From positions 34,925,058 through 34,989,057 of the forward strand of contig OX411543.1 in assembly GCA_948146395.1 (NCBI GenBank): DNA of 64,000 nucleotides, in the 5' to 3' direction. The notes beneath the pieces are model-generated. The model ran no database searches and was not told where the DNA came from. It saw only the letters and a list, made by a program, of their open reading frames with translations. A program made the translations under genes and the position numbers. Source of the stretch: Fragum whitleyi. Its lineage: Eukaryota > Mollusca > Bivalvia > Cardiida > Cardiidae. This document shows, one piece after another, positions 46,101 to 58,100 of the stretch (positions are counted from its first letter, which is position 1; every line of letters begins with the position of its first letter).

Positions 46101-49100
46101 TCATAAGGAACATTTGTATAAAGTTTCATGATTGTAGGCCACTTGGTTCTTGAGTTAGAGTCCAGAAACGAAAATTGAACAAAAGCTGACTGTAACCTTG
46201 ACCTTTGACCTACATGACCCCAAAACAATAGGGCACTTCCTTGGGTCATAAGGAACATTTGTGTAAAGTTTCATGATTGTAGGTCATTTGGTTCTTGAGT
46301 TAGAGTCCGGAAACGAAAAGGTCTACGGACGGACGGACGGACGGACGGACAGACAGACATGGTGAAACCAATATACCCCCCTCTACTTCGTAGGTGGGGG
46401 GGTATAACTAAGAAAAAACTTGTTTTTTTCTGTTTATAGATGACTTGTTTAATAAATATGGTATTTCATGAATTCTGATTAATGTCCTTTTTTTAGGTAA
46501 CTGCTTTTCTCTATTACCAGATGACAAAATTTTAGACTGGTCAAAATTTAAAGAAATTGAAAAGGGCAATTTTTAGTTCATGAAAATTTCAAAATCTTTA
46601 ACTTTTGTGGAAGAAAACATTGTGAATATTACAGCAAAGCTTGTAACAAGGGATTTCATCATTTTCCAGAATATTCTCTGAGGCTTTCTGTCTGACGAGT
46701 ATGCAAAATAGTGATTGTTTCAGAAAAGGTTTTAAAAATGTTTACCACTCTAAAATCCCATACTTAAATCAACTGACAAAAAAGTGGTTCATTGGAATAC
46801 TGTTGACTAAAACACTGTATAGACACTTAATACAGTTATGCGTTGAACCCTTAATACAAGGACATGTCACACAAAAAGGACCATCAGGGTACTCTGTAAA
46901 ATAAATCTTTGAAAAGAGATTGGATGCAGTATAGGTCAACTAGAGGTCACATTACAAAAAATTTAATACAAAAAGCTAAAATGTTCTTTCTAGATTCAGA
47001 AAATCAGCTGAGAGCAAAAAGATTTTACCCTACTAAGCCTGTGCAGTTTGACTGGGGTTGACACTTTACGCCAAACCCACATGGCTCTTTTTTTTGCCTG
47101 ACTGGTGACATATTTATATTTAAATCTGATTTTTAAGCATTAAGCTAGTTGAAATTAAGCAAAGATTTTCTATCAACAGCTGTGGAAATTCATTAATGAC
47201 TTCCAAAAAGGCAAAAGTTAGTATTTCATCTCGACGACTCAAAGAAATCAAAGCACTGAAAGCACTGATGGTGAACGAACCTGATGGCATTTAGAATGAT
47301 ATGTTGAATTCAATTAAAAAAGAGAAATTATGAATGTTCAAATAATAAACAAGAGGACCAAGATGGTCCTAGATCGCTCACCTGAGTCTCTATGACCCCT
47401 GGGAAATCACATTAATTAGATAGGCAGATGTCAAAAAGAAGATAATTGACTAGATCAATACCATGGAACGTTTTCAGCGAAGAGCAAGACAGATATGCCT
47501 TTTTGCTCTTTGATTCTATGTAAAAAGGGATGCACCCAGGTGGACCCCAAAAGTGACCCCAGGGTCTTGATATGAACAAACTTGGAAGAGGTCCATAAGA
47601 TGATGCTACATTCTAAATATGAAAGCTGTCTGCCGTCTGGTTTCATAGAAGAAGATTATTGAAGATTTTCATTTTTTTACCCTTTGTGCTCATAAAAGAT
47701 AAAGGGATGCACCCGTGCAAAGCCCAAATATGACCCAAGAGTCTTGATATGTACAAACTTGGTAGAGGCCCACTAGGTGATGCTACACACCAAATATTTA
47801 AGCTGTCTGCCATCTGGTTACAAAGAAGAAGATTTTTAAAGATTTTCGCTCTTTGAGTCTATGTAAAAAGGGTTGGGCCCGGGCAAAGCCCAAACATGAC
47901 CCCAGGGTCTTGATATGAACAAACTTGGTAAAGGTCTACTAGATGATGCTACATACCAAATATGAAAGCAGTCTGCCTTCTGGTTTCAGAGAAGAAGATT
48001 ATTGAAGATTTTCATTTTTTTACCCTTCGTGCTCATAAGACATAAAGGGATGCACCCGTGCAAAGCCCAAATATGACCCAAGGGTCTTGATATGAACAAA
48101 CTTGGTAGAGGCCCACTAGGTGATGCTACACACCAAATATTTAAGCTGTCTGCCATCTGGTTACAGAGAAGAAGATTTTTAATGGTTTAGCTCTTTGATT
48201 CTTTGTAAAAAGGGTTGGGCCCGGGCAAAGCCCAAATTTGACCCCAGGGTCTTGATATGAACAAACTTGGTAGAGGTCCACTAGATGATGCTACATACCA
48301 AATATGAAAGCTGTCTGCCTTCTGGTTTCAGAGAAGAAGATTTTTAAAGATTTTCATATTTTCACCCTTTTTGTTAATGGTAAAGGGAAAGTTAAGGGTG
48401 GATTTCATTTATTTGCACAACTTTGGTAGAGCTTGACCCAAGGAACATCCCTGCCAAGTTTCATCAAGATTGGCCCACTGGTTTAGGAGGAGAAGATGTT
48501 TAAAGAAATTGTGGACGATGCACGACGGACGACGCACGACTGACGACGGACATTCTACGATCCCAATAGCTCACCTTGAGCACTTCGTGCTCAGGTGAGC
48601 TAAAAAGGGGGGAGGAATTGGCTCGACAAAATTTCCGCTATTCGGAAATTTTACTGCAAATTCAAAGAAAGGGAAAGAGCGGAAAAATCCTGTTAGAAAA
48701 AAATTTGTACGAATATGAGTTGATACTCTGTGAAAATTTCTTTTACACACTTGAAATAGGTACATTTATTAATTAAACATAAATGTAGAAAACTATTTAA
48801 TCCTATCTAAAACTGTCTTCAACCTATATCCAATGGTGTTTGTTTTTACAAAAGTAATTGTTATCATGTTTAAGCTCATTTCAAGTAAATTTGTTGTATT
48901 TGTTTTAACTTTTTTTATCTATCTTTGTTTCTTCTCAGAGGATGAAAAGGTCTTTGAGTACAAACCAAAGAATCACCTATGAATATCAGTCAGTCCTGAA
49001 GTGTACTCATTGTGTAAAGTTATGATTTGTTAACTCATCAATAGTATTTTGAACCATAACCTGAGAGATTAATTTCTTATCATATCTGAAGCCAAAACCA

Positions 49101-52100
49101 CTTCCGTGGTTGACATAAGAGTGGTTGACACTTATGTCGTTATTCAATTTTATAACACTGCAGGATGAGAAATATTTAGGTATAGGTTAAAGTGTGTATT
49201 TCCCTTTATTTATTGTCGCTACCGTAGCATAAGCCCATATGAGCGACGCCCCGAGAACACGGTTAGTTGTTATGGGGGATAGTGCAAGGATACATGACGA
49301 AACTACTGCTGAGTTCTGCCATGATTCTTTAACGTGCTCGGTGTAAAGCACCGTTTCACGGGGCTTCGGTTTAACATCTCATTCGAAAGACAATTAGTTT
49401 TTGTTAGTGTACCAGCCTGGGAATCGAACCCACGCAGTAGAACTTCAATGGTTTTGAAGTCCGGTGCTCTACCAACTGAGCTAATTGGGCTGGTAGTATA
49501 GGTTAAAGTGTGTGTGTGTATTTGTAGGATTTAGGTCCCTCCGTGCTCTAGGCATATATGCTATGGACCATGGGAGAGAAAGAAGCAGATACAAGGAGAT
49601 CCGGGTCCATACGCCCCTAGCTCTTCTACGAAAAGACCCCTTTGGTTCTTTATTGTGCCCATTGTAAAGCACCGATACACGCGAAGCTACCTCTGGGTTT
49701 CTTACCAGTTCACTTCTAGTTGGGCGGAGGATAGGAAGTATCCTTGGAAATTCCTGTCGCGTTCGGGATTCGAACCACAAACCTTAGTATTGGTAGTCTT
49801 GTGTTTTACCACTAGACCACCGAGCCCGTATAGGTTAAAGGAGGTCTAGTGCTCTATTAGTATAATTCATTGATAATTTCTGTTTAAGCGAATAAGAACC
49901 TTATTTAAGAAGTTATTTTTTTAAAGAGAGGTAATAGTTGCATGACTATCTCTGACAAATATTTTAAGTATAATACCCTGTTTTTTTCCTCCCGACTTTC
50001 CTTCCAATAAGAATTGAGAATCCTTACAATTGTCGGTTTATTTTTTGCACGAGAACCTATTGTTTACCTTCAAGAGTTTGGATGCTTGTAAAATCACTCA
50101 CTATCGATATCTTATTACAGTATTGTGGCTGATATTAGACTTTTTTTCTCGGAGCTAGTTTTTGCTTAAACTGTAGTTAACCAATTCTAAACGTATTTGG
50201 GAAGGATGGAGCCAGTTTTTATTCATCGATTAAGATTTTTATGATTTCTGTAAAAAACGCAATGACTTTTCCAGAATAATTTAACAACTAAACCCGCCTG
50301 TCGAATTGTAAACAAGTGCATGACGGATCTGGTCCCCCCTTGACCACGGCAATATCTACTCGTCAATTGGAGTGGTATCTAGGCTTGAATATTTAACTAT
50401 CATTTATTTAATTTTCAAATAGAATTTTGAATATGGTTTTACAGATTGAAAAAAAGCAAAGTAGAATGGCCCCAATCAAATATCTTCCATGCCTGTCGCA
50501 TTTGGTATTCGGCAATATTCGCTTCTGAGACAGACGAATACGAAACGTTTTCGCTGGGAATAATTTCACCGAATATTCAAGTGTATCCTTACAGCCCTAC
50601 TTTAGCCAACACAATTTTACAGAAAAATCTTAATAGCTGCGTTCAACCCTATTCAAATAAAAGGTACAAGAAAGGTTGTACATGTAAAACACATGTCGAA
50701 TCATTCTTAAAACCCGTCTCGAGACTGACTGTCGCTAGTTGAAAAGTTATGTAAAACTGCGTTACCGTTTCTAATGACACAAGGTGTCTTGATGTGTCAT
50801 TCGTCTCAACTCGGCCGATTCCTGTAGCCTACATTTAACTCGGAGCCGTCGGAGATCGCCCGAGTATTACCGAATGTAAGTTCAAGAGGACATGACCTAG
50901 ATAAACACGTACTTCCGGCTAATTACTACAAGTCGCACCAGTGAAGGCTTGGGTCAAAAACATAGTATCTGTCTCTACGTTGTTTAGACACAAACTTTGT
51001 TTTTGCTTTAAACTCTCAACAAGCTTACGCCAATCAAAAATTCCCTTGATAAACATTGCAATATCATTTTGTGTTTTTCAATGCGAATTTTCATTATCTT
51101 CACTTGATGAAGAATACTGGTAACACGCTCTCAAAGAATTAAATAGTGATTTTGCGGAGAAAAATATTGAAAGATACTAAATTGAATCTTAAGAGGCGCT
51201 ACTTTATTTCAAATGTATTAACATCCTACAGGATTTTCCTGACATGGTATATAACACTGGTGAACAACGTTCGTTCACCAAAAATAGGTATTCCTTTATC
51301 TCATGAAACTCAAAAAGAAAATCTAAATAGATAATGTATTTTCATGTTTAGTCAAGACAGAAGTATGATTGAAGACATACCATATAACCCTGTACGGTTC
51401 CACTGGATACTATGGGTGGTTGCCATGACAATGCCACACATGTCTCATTCCGCTGAGACAAATCTTGTGTTAGATCAACTGGAGCAGGGGGTGTAGAAAC
51501 CTCTGTAGTTACATTATAGATGTCACTGTAGGCCCCGGGACCAACACTTGTACTGGCTGTGGCCTGTCATAAAGACATGTGAACCGTCAGGCAAAAAGAG
51601 ACATGGCAAAAACTATTTAGATATTTGAAAAAAAAAATATTGCATTCAGATTTGAAATTTCATATGCTCCAAAGAAGTCTGAGAAGTACAACTATAAATC
51701 AATTGATATAACAAACAAGTTACTTATGTGATCATCTGGGAACTCCATAAAATAAACATTTGAAAAAGAGATTGGCTGTAGTACAGGTCAGCCATAGGTC
51801 CCGTTTGAAAATTTCTTCTACTGGAAGGTAGATTGATTATTCTAGATTCTGAAAATAAGCACTGTTTGACCCTAGCCAGTCTGTGCAGTCTGACTAGGGT
51901 AGACACTTTGTGCACTACCCAGATGGTTCCATTTGGTGTGACGGGTCACATATTTACATGGTTCCTATTGATTAAATGAGCATGTTGAACAATTTTCTAA
52001 ATTTCTTACGCAGCCATTAACCCTATCGATATAAAAGCCATGTTTACCATCCTTACCAATTTTAGAAGGGGTGTCCCTAGAACTATTTCATTTGATTTTT

Positions 52101-55100
52101 ATTCAGCAAATAATGTCATTTTTGCATTGATGTGTCCATGAATTAAGTCTGATGGAGGAGGAGTTATATGAAAAAGATAAAATTTGAGTGCTGAGCCAGA
52201 GGATTTTGCTTTACATATAACTTCTTCCCATGATCAGACTTTATTCACCATACATCAATGGGAAAATGAAATTATATCCATTATAACATGATCAGAATTA
52301 GTTTTATTACCATGATGTTGATTATGATAGATAGGCGTAGCTATCTGTGTACACAGTAAAACACATGACATATGAATTTAATTGTGAATGAAGTTTTATG
52401 TAATTTCTTCTTATTTCATTTATGCCGATCACGTTATAATCAACCATACCAATAATAATCATAACAGACACACCTTTTATCCTGTACAGTGGTGATTTTA
52501 CGCGCAAGTCTTATTTCACTTAGATTTATTCTGAGAATAGAAGAAACTGCTTGTGCAAGTAATTTCTCCCTTTTCCCGCAATATTTACATCCACGCTTAA
52601 CAAATAGGACCCACTTTCAAAATTGTTGTTGGCAACCTTTTTCAATTTGGACTCCAGGGCTCGAGGTTCTAAAACTTTTGTCATTCTCAATTCAAAATTT
52701 TCTCAAAATTTCAATTTGAGATTAAAGGCATAATTCTGTTTTAGTACTCATTTTAATGTATCAACATACAAGATAATATCAATAAGTTGTTATAAAGAAC
52801 AACTCATTAATATTATCTTTTATTTTCATATATTTATCTAAATTTAAAATTTAAAAAAATTCTCAGTTGAGCCTGAGAAAAATTTTATAACCTAGGGCCC
52901 AGAAACAGGGATTCATTCAATCTTGCAACATATTTTTTTTCTTCATGATATTAAGGTAGTGGACCTGTAATAGTTCCGGAAGAAATGAACTCTAACAGTG
53001 AAAACCAAGGTTTCCTAATGATTTTATCATTTCATGAGTTCCAAAATGTTGTGGAACTATTTCGGTTCCACTTCCTGAATGCTACTTACCCTTACATAAT
53101 ACAAGGTACTTGGTGACAGATTTGTCATGTTAATTCTCGGCCCTGCAGTGTAAACTTGACTCTTTGTCAGTTTGTTGGTGAAATTATAGAACTCTGACAC
53201 CATTATGGTAAACTCTGTTATTAAACCATTTGTTACGTCAGGGTCACCCAGTGTGACCTCTATAGATGACCTGGCAGTAACTATTGATAGAATGTTAGGT
53301 GGGCCTGGTACTGAAATGAGATTGATAATAGGAGAAATGAGTCTGTGCATGACATTTTCAAATAATTTCAATTTGTTCTTAAAGCAAATTTCCAGACGGC
53401 AGCACTCATCCTTTTTGACTATTTGTCTCCCACCAAAGGGTTGAAAATTGTTCACCTATGTTGCATAGCAGCTGGAGGCTTAGAAGGATGTAATAGTAGA
53501 ACTTGAGTGAGAAATACTTACAGAATCTTATGTTAGGTTATCCAGTCGGCGTGCAATATATCTGAAGCATTGATAAAAGAGGTGTAAATCCAGATTTCAA
53601 TAAACAAATTACAAAGCAAAGTTGCTGGCCCGCCTCCACATCAGCACAGTCTGACCAGAGTTTTCACAATGCACTCAATAGACAGATAAGGTTCTAAACC
53701 CTATTGATGCACAAAAAAAAAAAATGTTGAAAAAGATGAAAGTTTGAACATGATTTGTTTAAATGTATCATCCAGGAAGCAATTTCTTCTCTTCCAACAC
53801 TGCTTTCCTTGTAATTTACTCCTAAAATTGCTAAAAAAATAAAGTTTTCATTGAAGACCTGTTTTTATGATGGAGGACCAGTAACAGATTTTGGGATAAT
53901 AGGTCCCTTTAGGGAAGTTGGAAACAAGCAAATTCGTTGAATTGATATCCCCCGCCGAACATATTTTCATTGTAAATGGAGTTAATATCAAACTTAGGTA
54001 CAGGTTATCTTTTATCTACATCAACCTATAGTTTTCAAAAAATAGCGCGGAAACGAATATCACTCTGTATGTATATGGCTTAAACAGTCAGGGGCAGTAA
54101 CTCTAAATTTGACAGTCAAATCGGGTAACCCCGACGATATGGGCATGTCCTCTTTGTAGTGAAGCTGTGTGCCAAAGTTTCATTGAAATCCGGTCTATAG
54201 TTTTCAAGAAATAGCGCAGAAACGAATATCACTCTGTATGTATATGGCTTAAACAGTCAGGGGCAGTAACTCTAAATTCGGCAATTGAACCGGGTAACCC
54301 CAACTATATGCAAATCTCCTCTTTGTAGTGAAGCTGTGTGCCAAGTTTCATTGAAATCCGGTCTACAGTTTTCAAGAAATAGCACGGGAACAAATATCAC
54401 TATGTATGTATATGGCTTAAACAGTCAGGTGAAATATCTCTTAATTCGACGGTCAAACCTGGTAGACCTGACGATATGCGCATGTCCTCATTGTAGTGAA
54501 GCTGTGTGCCAAGTTTCATTGAAATCCGTTCTATAGTTTTCAAGAAATAGCGCGGGAACAAATATCACTCTGTATGTATATGGCTTAGACAGTCAGGGCC
54601 AGTAACTCTAAATTTGACAGTCGAACCAGGTAACCCCGATGATATGCACATGTCCTCATTGTAGTGAAGCTGTGTGCCAAGTTTCATTGCAAATCTGGTC
54701 TACAGTTTTCAAGAAATAGCACGGGAACAAATATTACTATGTATGTATATGGCTTAAACAGTCAGGTGAAATATCTCTAAATTCGACGGTCGAACCAGGT
54801 AGACCTGACGATATGCGCATGTCCTGATTGTAGTATAGCTGTGTGCCAAGTTTCATTGAAATCCGTTCTATAGTTTTCAAGAAATAGCGCGGGAACAAAT
54901 ATCACTCTGTATGTATATGGCTTAAACAGTCAGGGCCAGTAACTCTAAATTCGACAGTCGAACCAGATAACCCTAATGATATGCACATGTCCTCATTGTA
55001 GTGAAGCTGTGTGCAAAGTTTCATTGAAATCTGGTCTACAGTTTTAAAAAAATAGCGCGGAAACAAATATCACTATGTATGTATATGGCTTAAACAGTCA

Positions 55101-58100
55101 GGGGGAGTAACTCTAAATTCGGCGATTGAACCGGGTAACCCCAACGATATGCGCATGTCCTCTTTGTAGTAAAGCTGTGTGCCAAGTTTCATTAAAATCC
55201 GGTCTACAGTTTTCAAGAAATAGCGCGGAAACGAATATCACTATGTATATATAGGGCTTAAACAGTCAGGGGCAGTAACTCTAAATTCGACAGTTGAACC
55301 GGGTAACCCTGACGATATGCGCATGTCCTCATTGTATTGAAGCCGTGTGCCAAGTTTCATTGAAATCCAGTCTATAGTTTTCAAGATATAGCGCAGAAAC
55401 GAATGTCGGACGGACGGACGGATGGATGGGCGGACGGACGGACATGGCAAAAACAATATCCCCCCCGATGATTCCATCGGCGGGGGATAACAAGTAATTA
55501 GTACGGAACCTAGACTGGCTGTCATCTCTTAAATAGAGATACATTATTAAAAATATATACAATAAAGTCATGTCTAGATTCTCAAAGCCTGTTTCTTAAA
55601 AGAGAAGTTACCCCATTCTAAGTTCTGAAGGGTGCACTTACATGTACTTCTTTTGTTTAAACTAATTAGGCCCAAGTTAGTAACTTACCATCTTCCAAGG
55701 TAGTAAACACAGTCAAATTGGTATGGTCACTGATGCCTCGAGAGTTGATATACTGTACTGATATCCCATAATCTGTGTAGGGTAGAAGTGAGTCCAGTGT
55801 TATACTTGTCACATCTGTCAAGTAAGTCTGAATGGGGATTGTAATATTTGGAATCTGGAATACGCTGACGGAATAATTCAACAAAAATCCACCACGTTCC
55901 TCGCATGACATTATCATCCAGCTGACTAGGCCACCATTTCTGTTCAGTGATAACACCTGGATGTTTCTAACAACACCAGTTGGAGCTGAAAATAAATAAG
56001 ACTAGATAAAACGAGTGCCTGACTCATAAAGCTTGATATCTTGACAAATCAATGGGCACATGAAAATGTTCAGTTCCTATAAAGATGCAGTTACAATACC
56101 TTGAAAATGAGCCAACTGACATCTGAATTAAACATTGTTGTAAGTACCTATATAGAAACTTGCAACAGTGTAAGATTTACCGGTAGCCCTAAAATTTAGA
56201 AACAAGGTGCCACATTATCACAAGATACGCCCGTGACACAACTTGATGTAACTTTGGGTAAAGAGTAGAAATTGTTATTTTGAATAAATATCTCTAAGAA
56301 AATTTTTGTGCAGACAAACAGATGAATAGTAGTACTTGTAAAAAGGGTATATTGTTACATGTATTATGATCATAACTTGTATACTTTTAGAGTTATGCTC
56401 TGGACAAGATTCAAGTATGAAGAAAAAAGGACAATAAGCCAGTTAGAGAAATGGTTTATTTTGCACTGCACTTTCCCTTAATGAGATCTATCTACCCATT
56501 AAGTTTCATGATCACAGCTCCTATACTTTAAGAAATATCCTCCAGACAAGATCCAAGCATGAAAAACAACAAAGAACAATAACTGAAAAGATAAGCCAGT
56601 TAGAGTTATGGTTCTTTTGCACTGCACTTCTCCTTGATGAGATCTATGTAATCATGAATTTTAATGATCATAGCTGCTATACTTTTAGAGATATGCTCTG
56701 GAAAAGATTCAAGTATGAAAAACAACAAAGGGTAATAACGCAAAAAATAGACCAGGGGCCGTATTCACCAACGCATTTTGCATCAATTTAGCACACTAAA
56801 TCCCAAGAATAAAGAATTAAGAATTTAGTACGTATTCACCAACCCATTCTTAATTTACGGAATGGACTAAATTCTTAAGAATAAAGTCGTTTTTCCAAGT
56901 CTAAAACCTACCGTGCTAAATGTGAAAAAATGGCGACCGTCCGCCTCGCTTCGGATGGAAAACATGGTTTTATATCAAAGTAATCACAAATAAAATGTCA
57001 ATATAGAAGGAATTTCCAATTAATTTTCCTTTCTGGCACATAACTTATGTTTCCGGTCGAATTATTTATCGAATGACATCAACTAATCTAATTTGTGACG
57101 CAATCTAACCTAGAAGTGTATGTTTACATATCGACTGAATGTCAAATTTTACACTATTCTCGGCGAGTTTTCAGGGATTTCACATTGGATTTACATTTAC
57201 ATGGGAGGAGGATGATAAGGGAATAATATATTTTAAGCGAAGTAAAGTTTTCAGGGATGGTGGTGTATGGATAGGAACAAGACAGATGGAGGAAAGAAGA
57301 CATGGCAGATTGTCATTTCAACTCGAGCAATAGAAAGCTTGGTGCATTTTTACTCAAGATTCTATTTGTTTGGGTGCCGATACTTTCTGCAAAGCAACAT
57401 CATGAACATGGGACAAGTTAAAGGAGAGAGATTTGATTCTCACATCTTCAACAGTGACTTGTTGTCATTGATAAGTTGGAAAGCTCTCTCGGTGAAAGAT
57501 TTAGGTAGGAATCATGTTGACCTCGTTGCCAAGTTTGTGTTGAATTTAGTTGTTGTTGTTTTTTTTTCTTGTTCAATGTTTCATTTCTTATTGCAAATTC
57601 TAATTTTGGTATCGGAAAAACCAAACTGGCGTACATCACTTATCTACTACTCATAAATAATCGCCTTATTTACTCTATAAAACAGTTCTCTATGTACACA
57701 GTTTGTCAATCGAAAATCTTAATCCCGTAACTACAGCGAGTAATTTCACGTTTGTTATCGAGTGCCAAATAAACACATTTGTTTCTGTCAACTGTAATCG
57801 AAGTTATTATTGCTAATTTAATTGATCTTTGCATTCAGCCAATCAATAGCCCAACAAGATATTGAATTTTTAGATATGACAATTTATTTTGACTATAAAA
57901 TTACATGAAAATGTCATTTGTAAACAGGGAGGGAAATTGGGACAGGAACTTAATGGTTACTCTTTTTATTTGCGCCTCGTCAAAATTTGGGAACCATCGT
58001 AAGTCTGTGGCCGCTTAAGTACTGTACAAACCGTTCTAAATTAAGTCTATTCTAAATTGCGTTGGTGAATACGCACTTTAGTCCATTCTTGGGTAAGTCC

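Noticed and set aside
46498..46576. Coding-like frame NCFSLLPDDKILDWSKFKEI after an AG
   Set aside because: Neighbouring sequence matches an interspersed repeat group seen elsewhere in the window.
50446..50742. 98-codon frame on +
   Set aside because: No motif, no splice context and no sign of conservation; kept only as part of an unassigned unique stretch.
52489..52719. 76-codon frame on + near 52.5 kb
   Set aside because: Spans the GAAATTGCTT-type hairpin and the start of an eta repeat; no protein pattern.
57139..57656. Transposase gene in the 56.75-58.17-kb element
   Set aside because: Two overlapping short frames without a catalytic motif I can name; left as unidentified frames.
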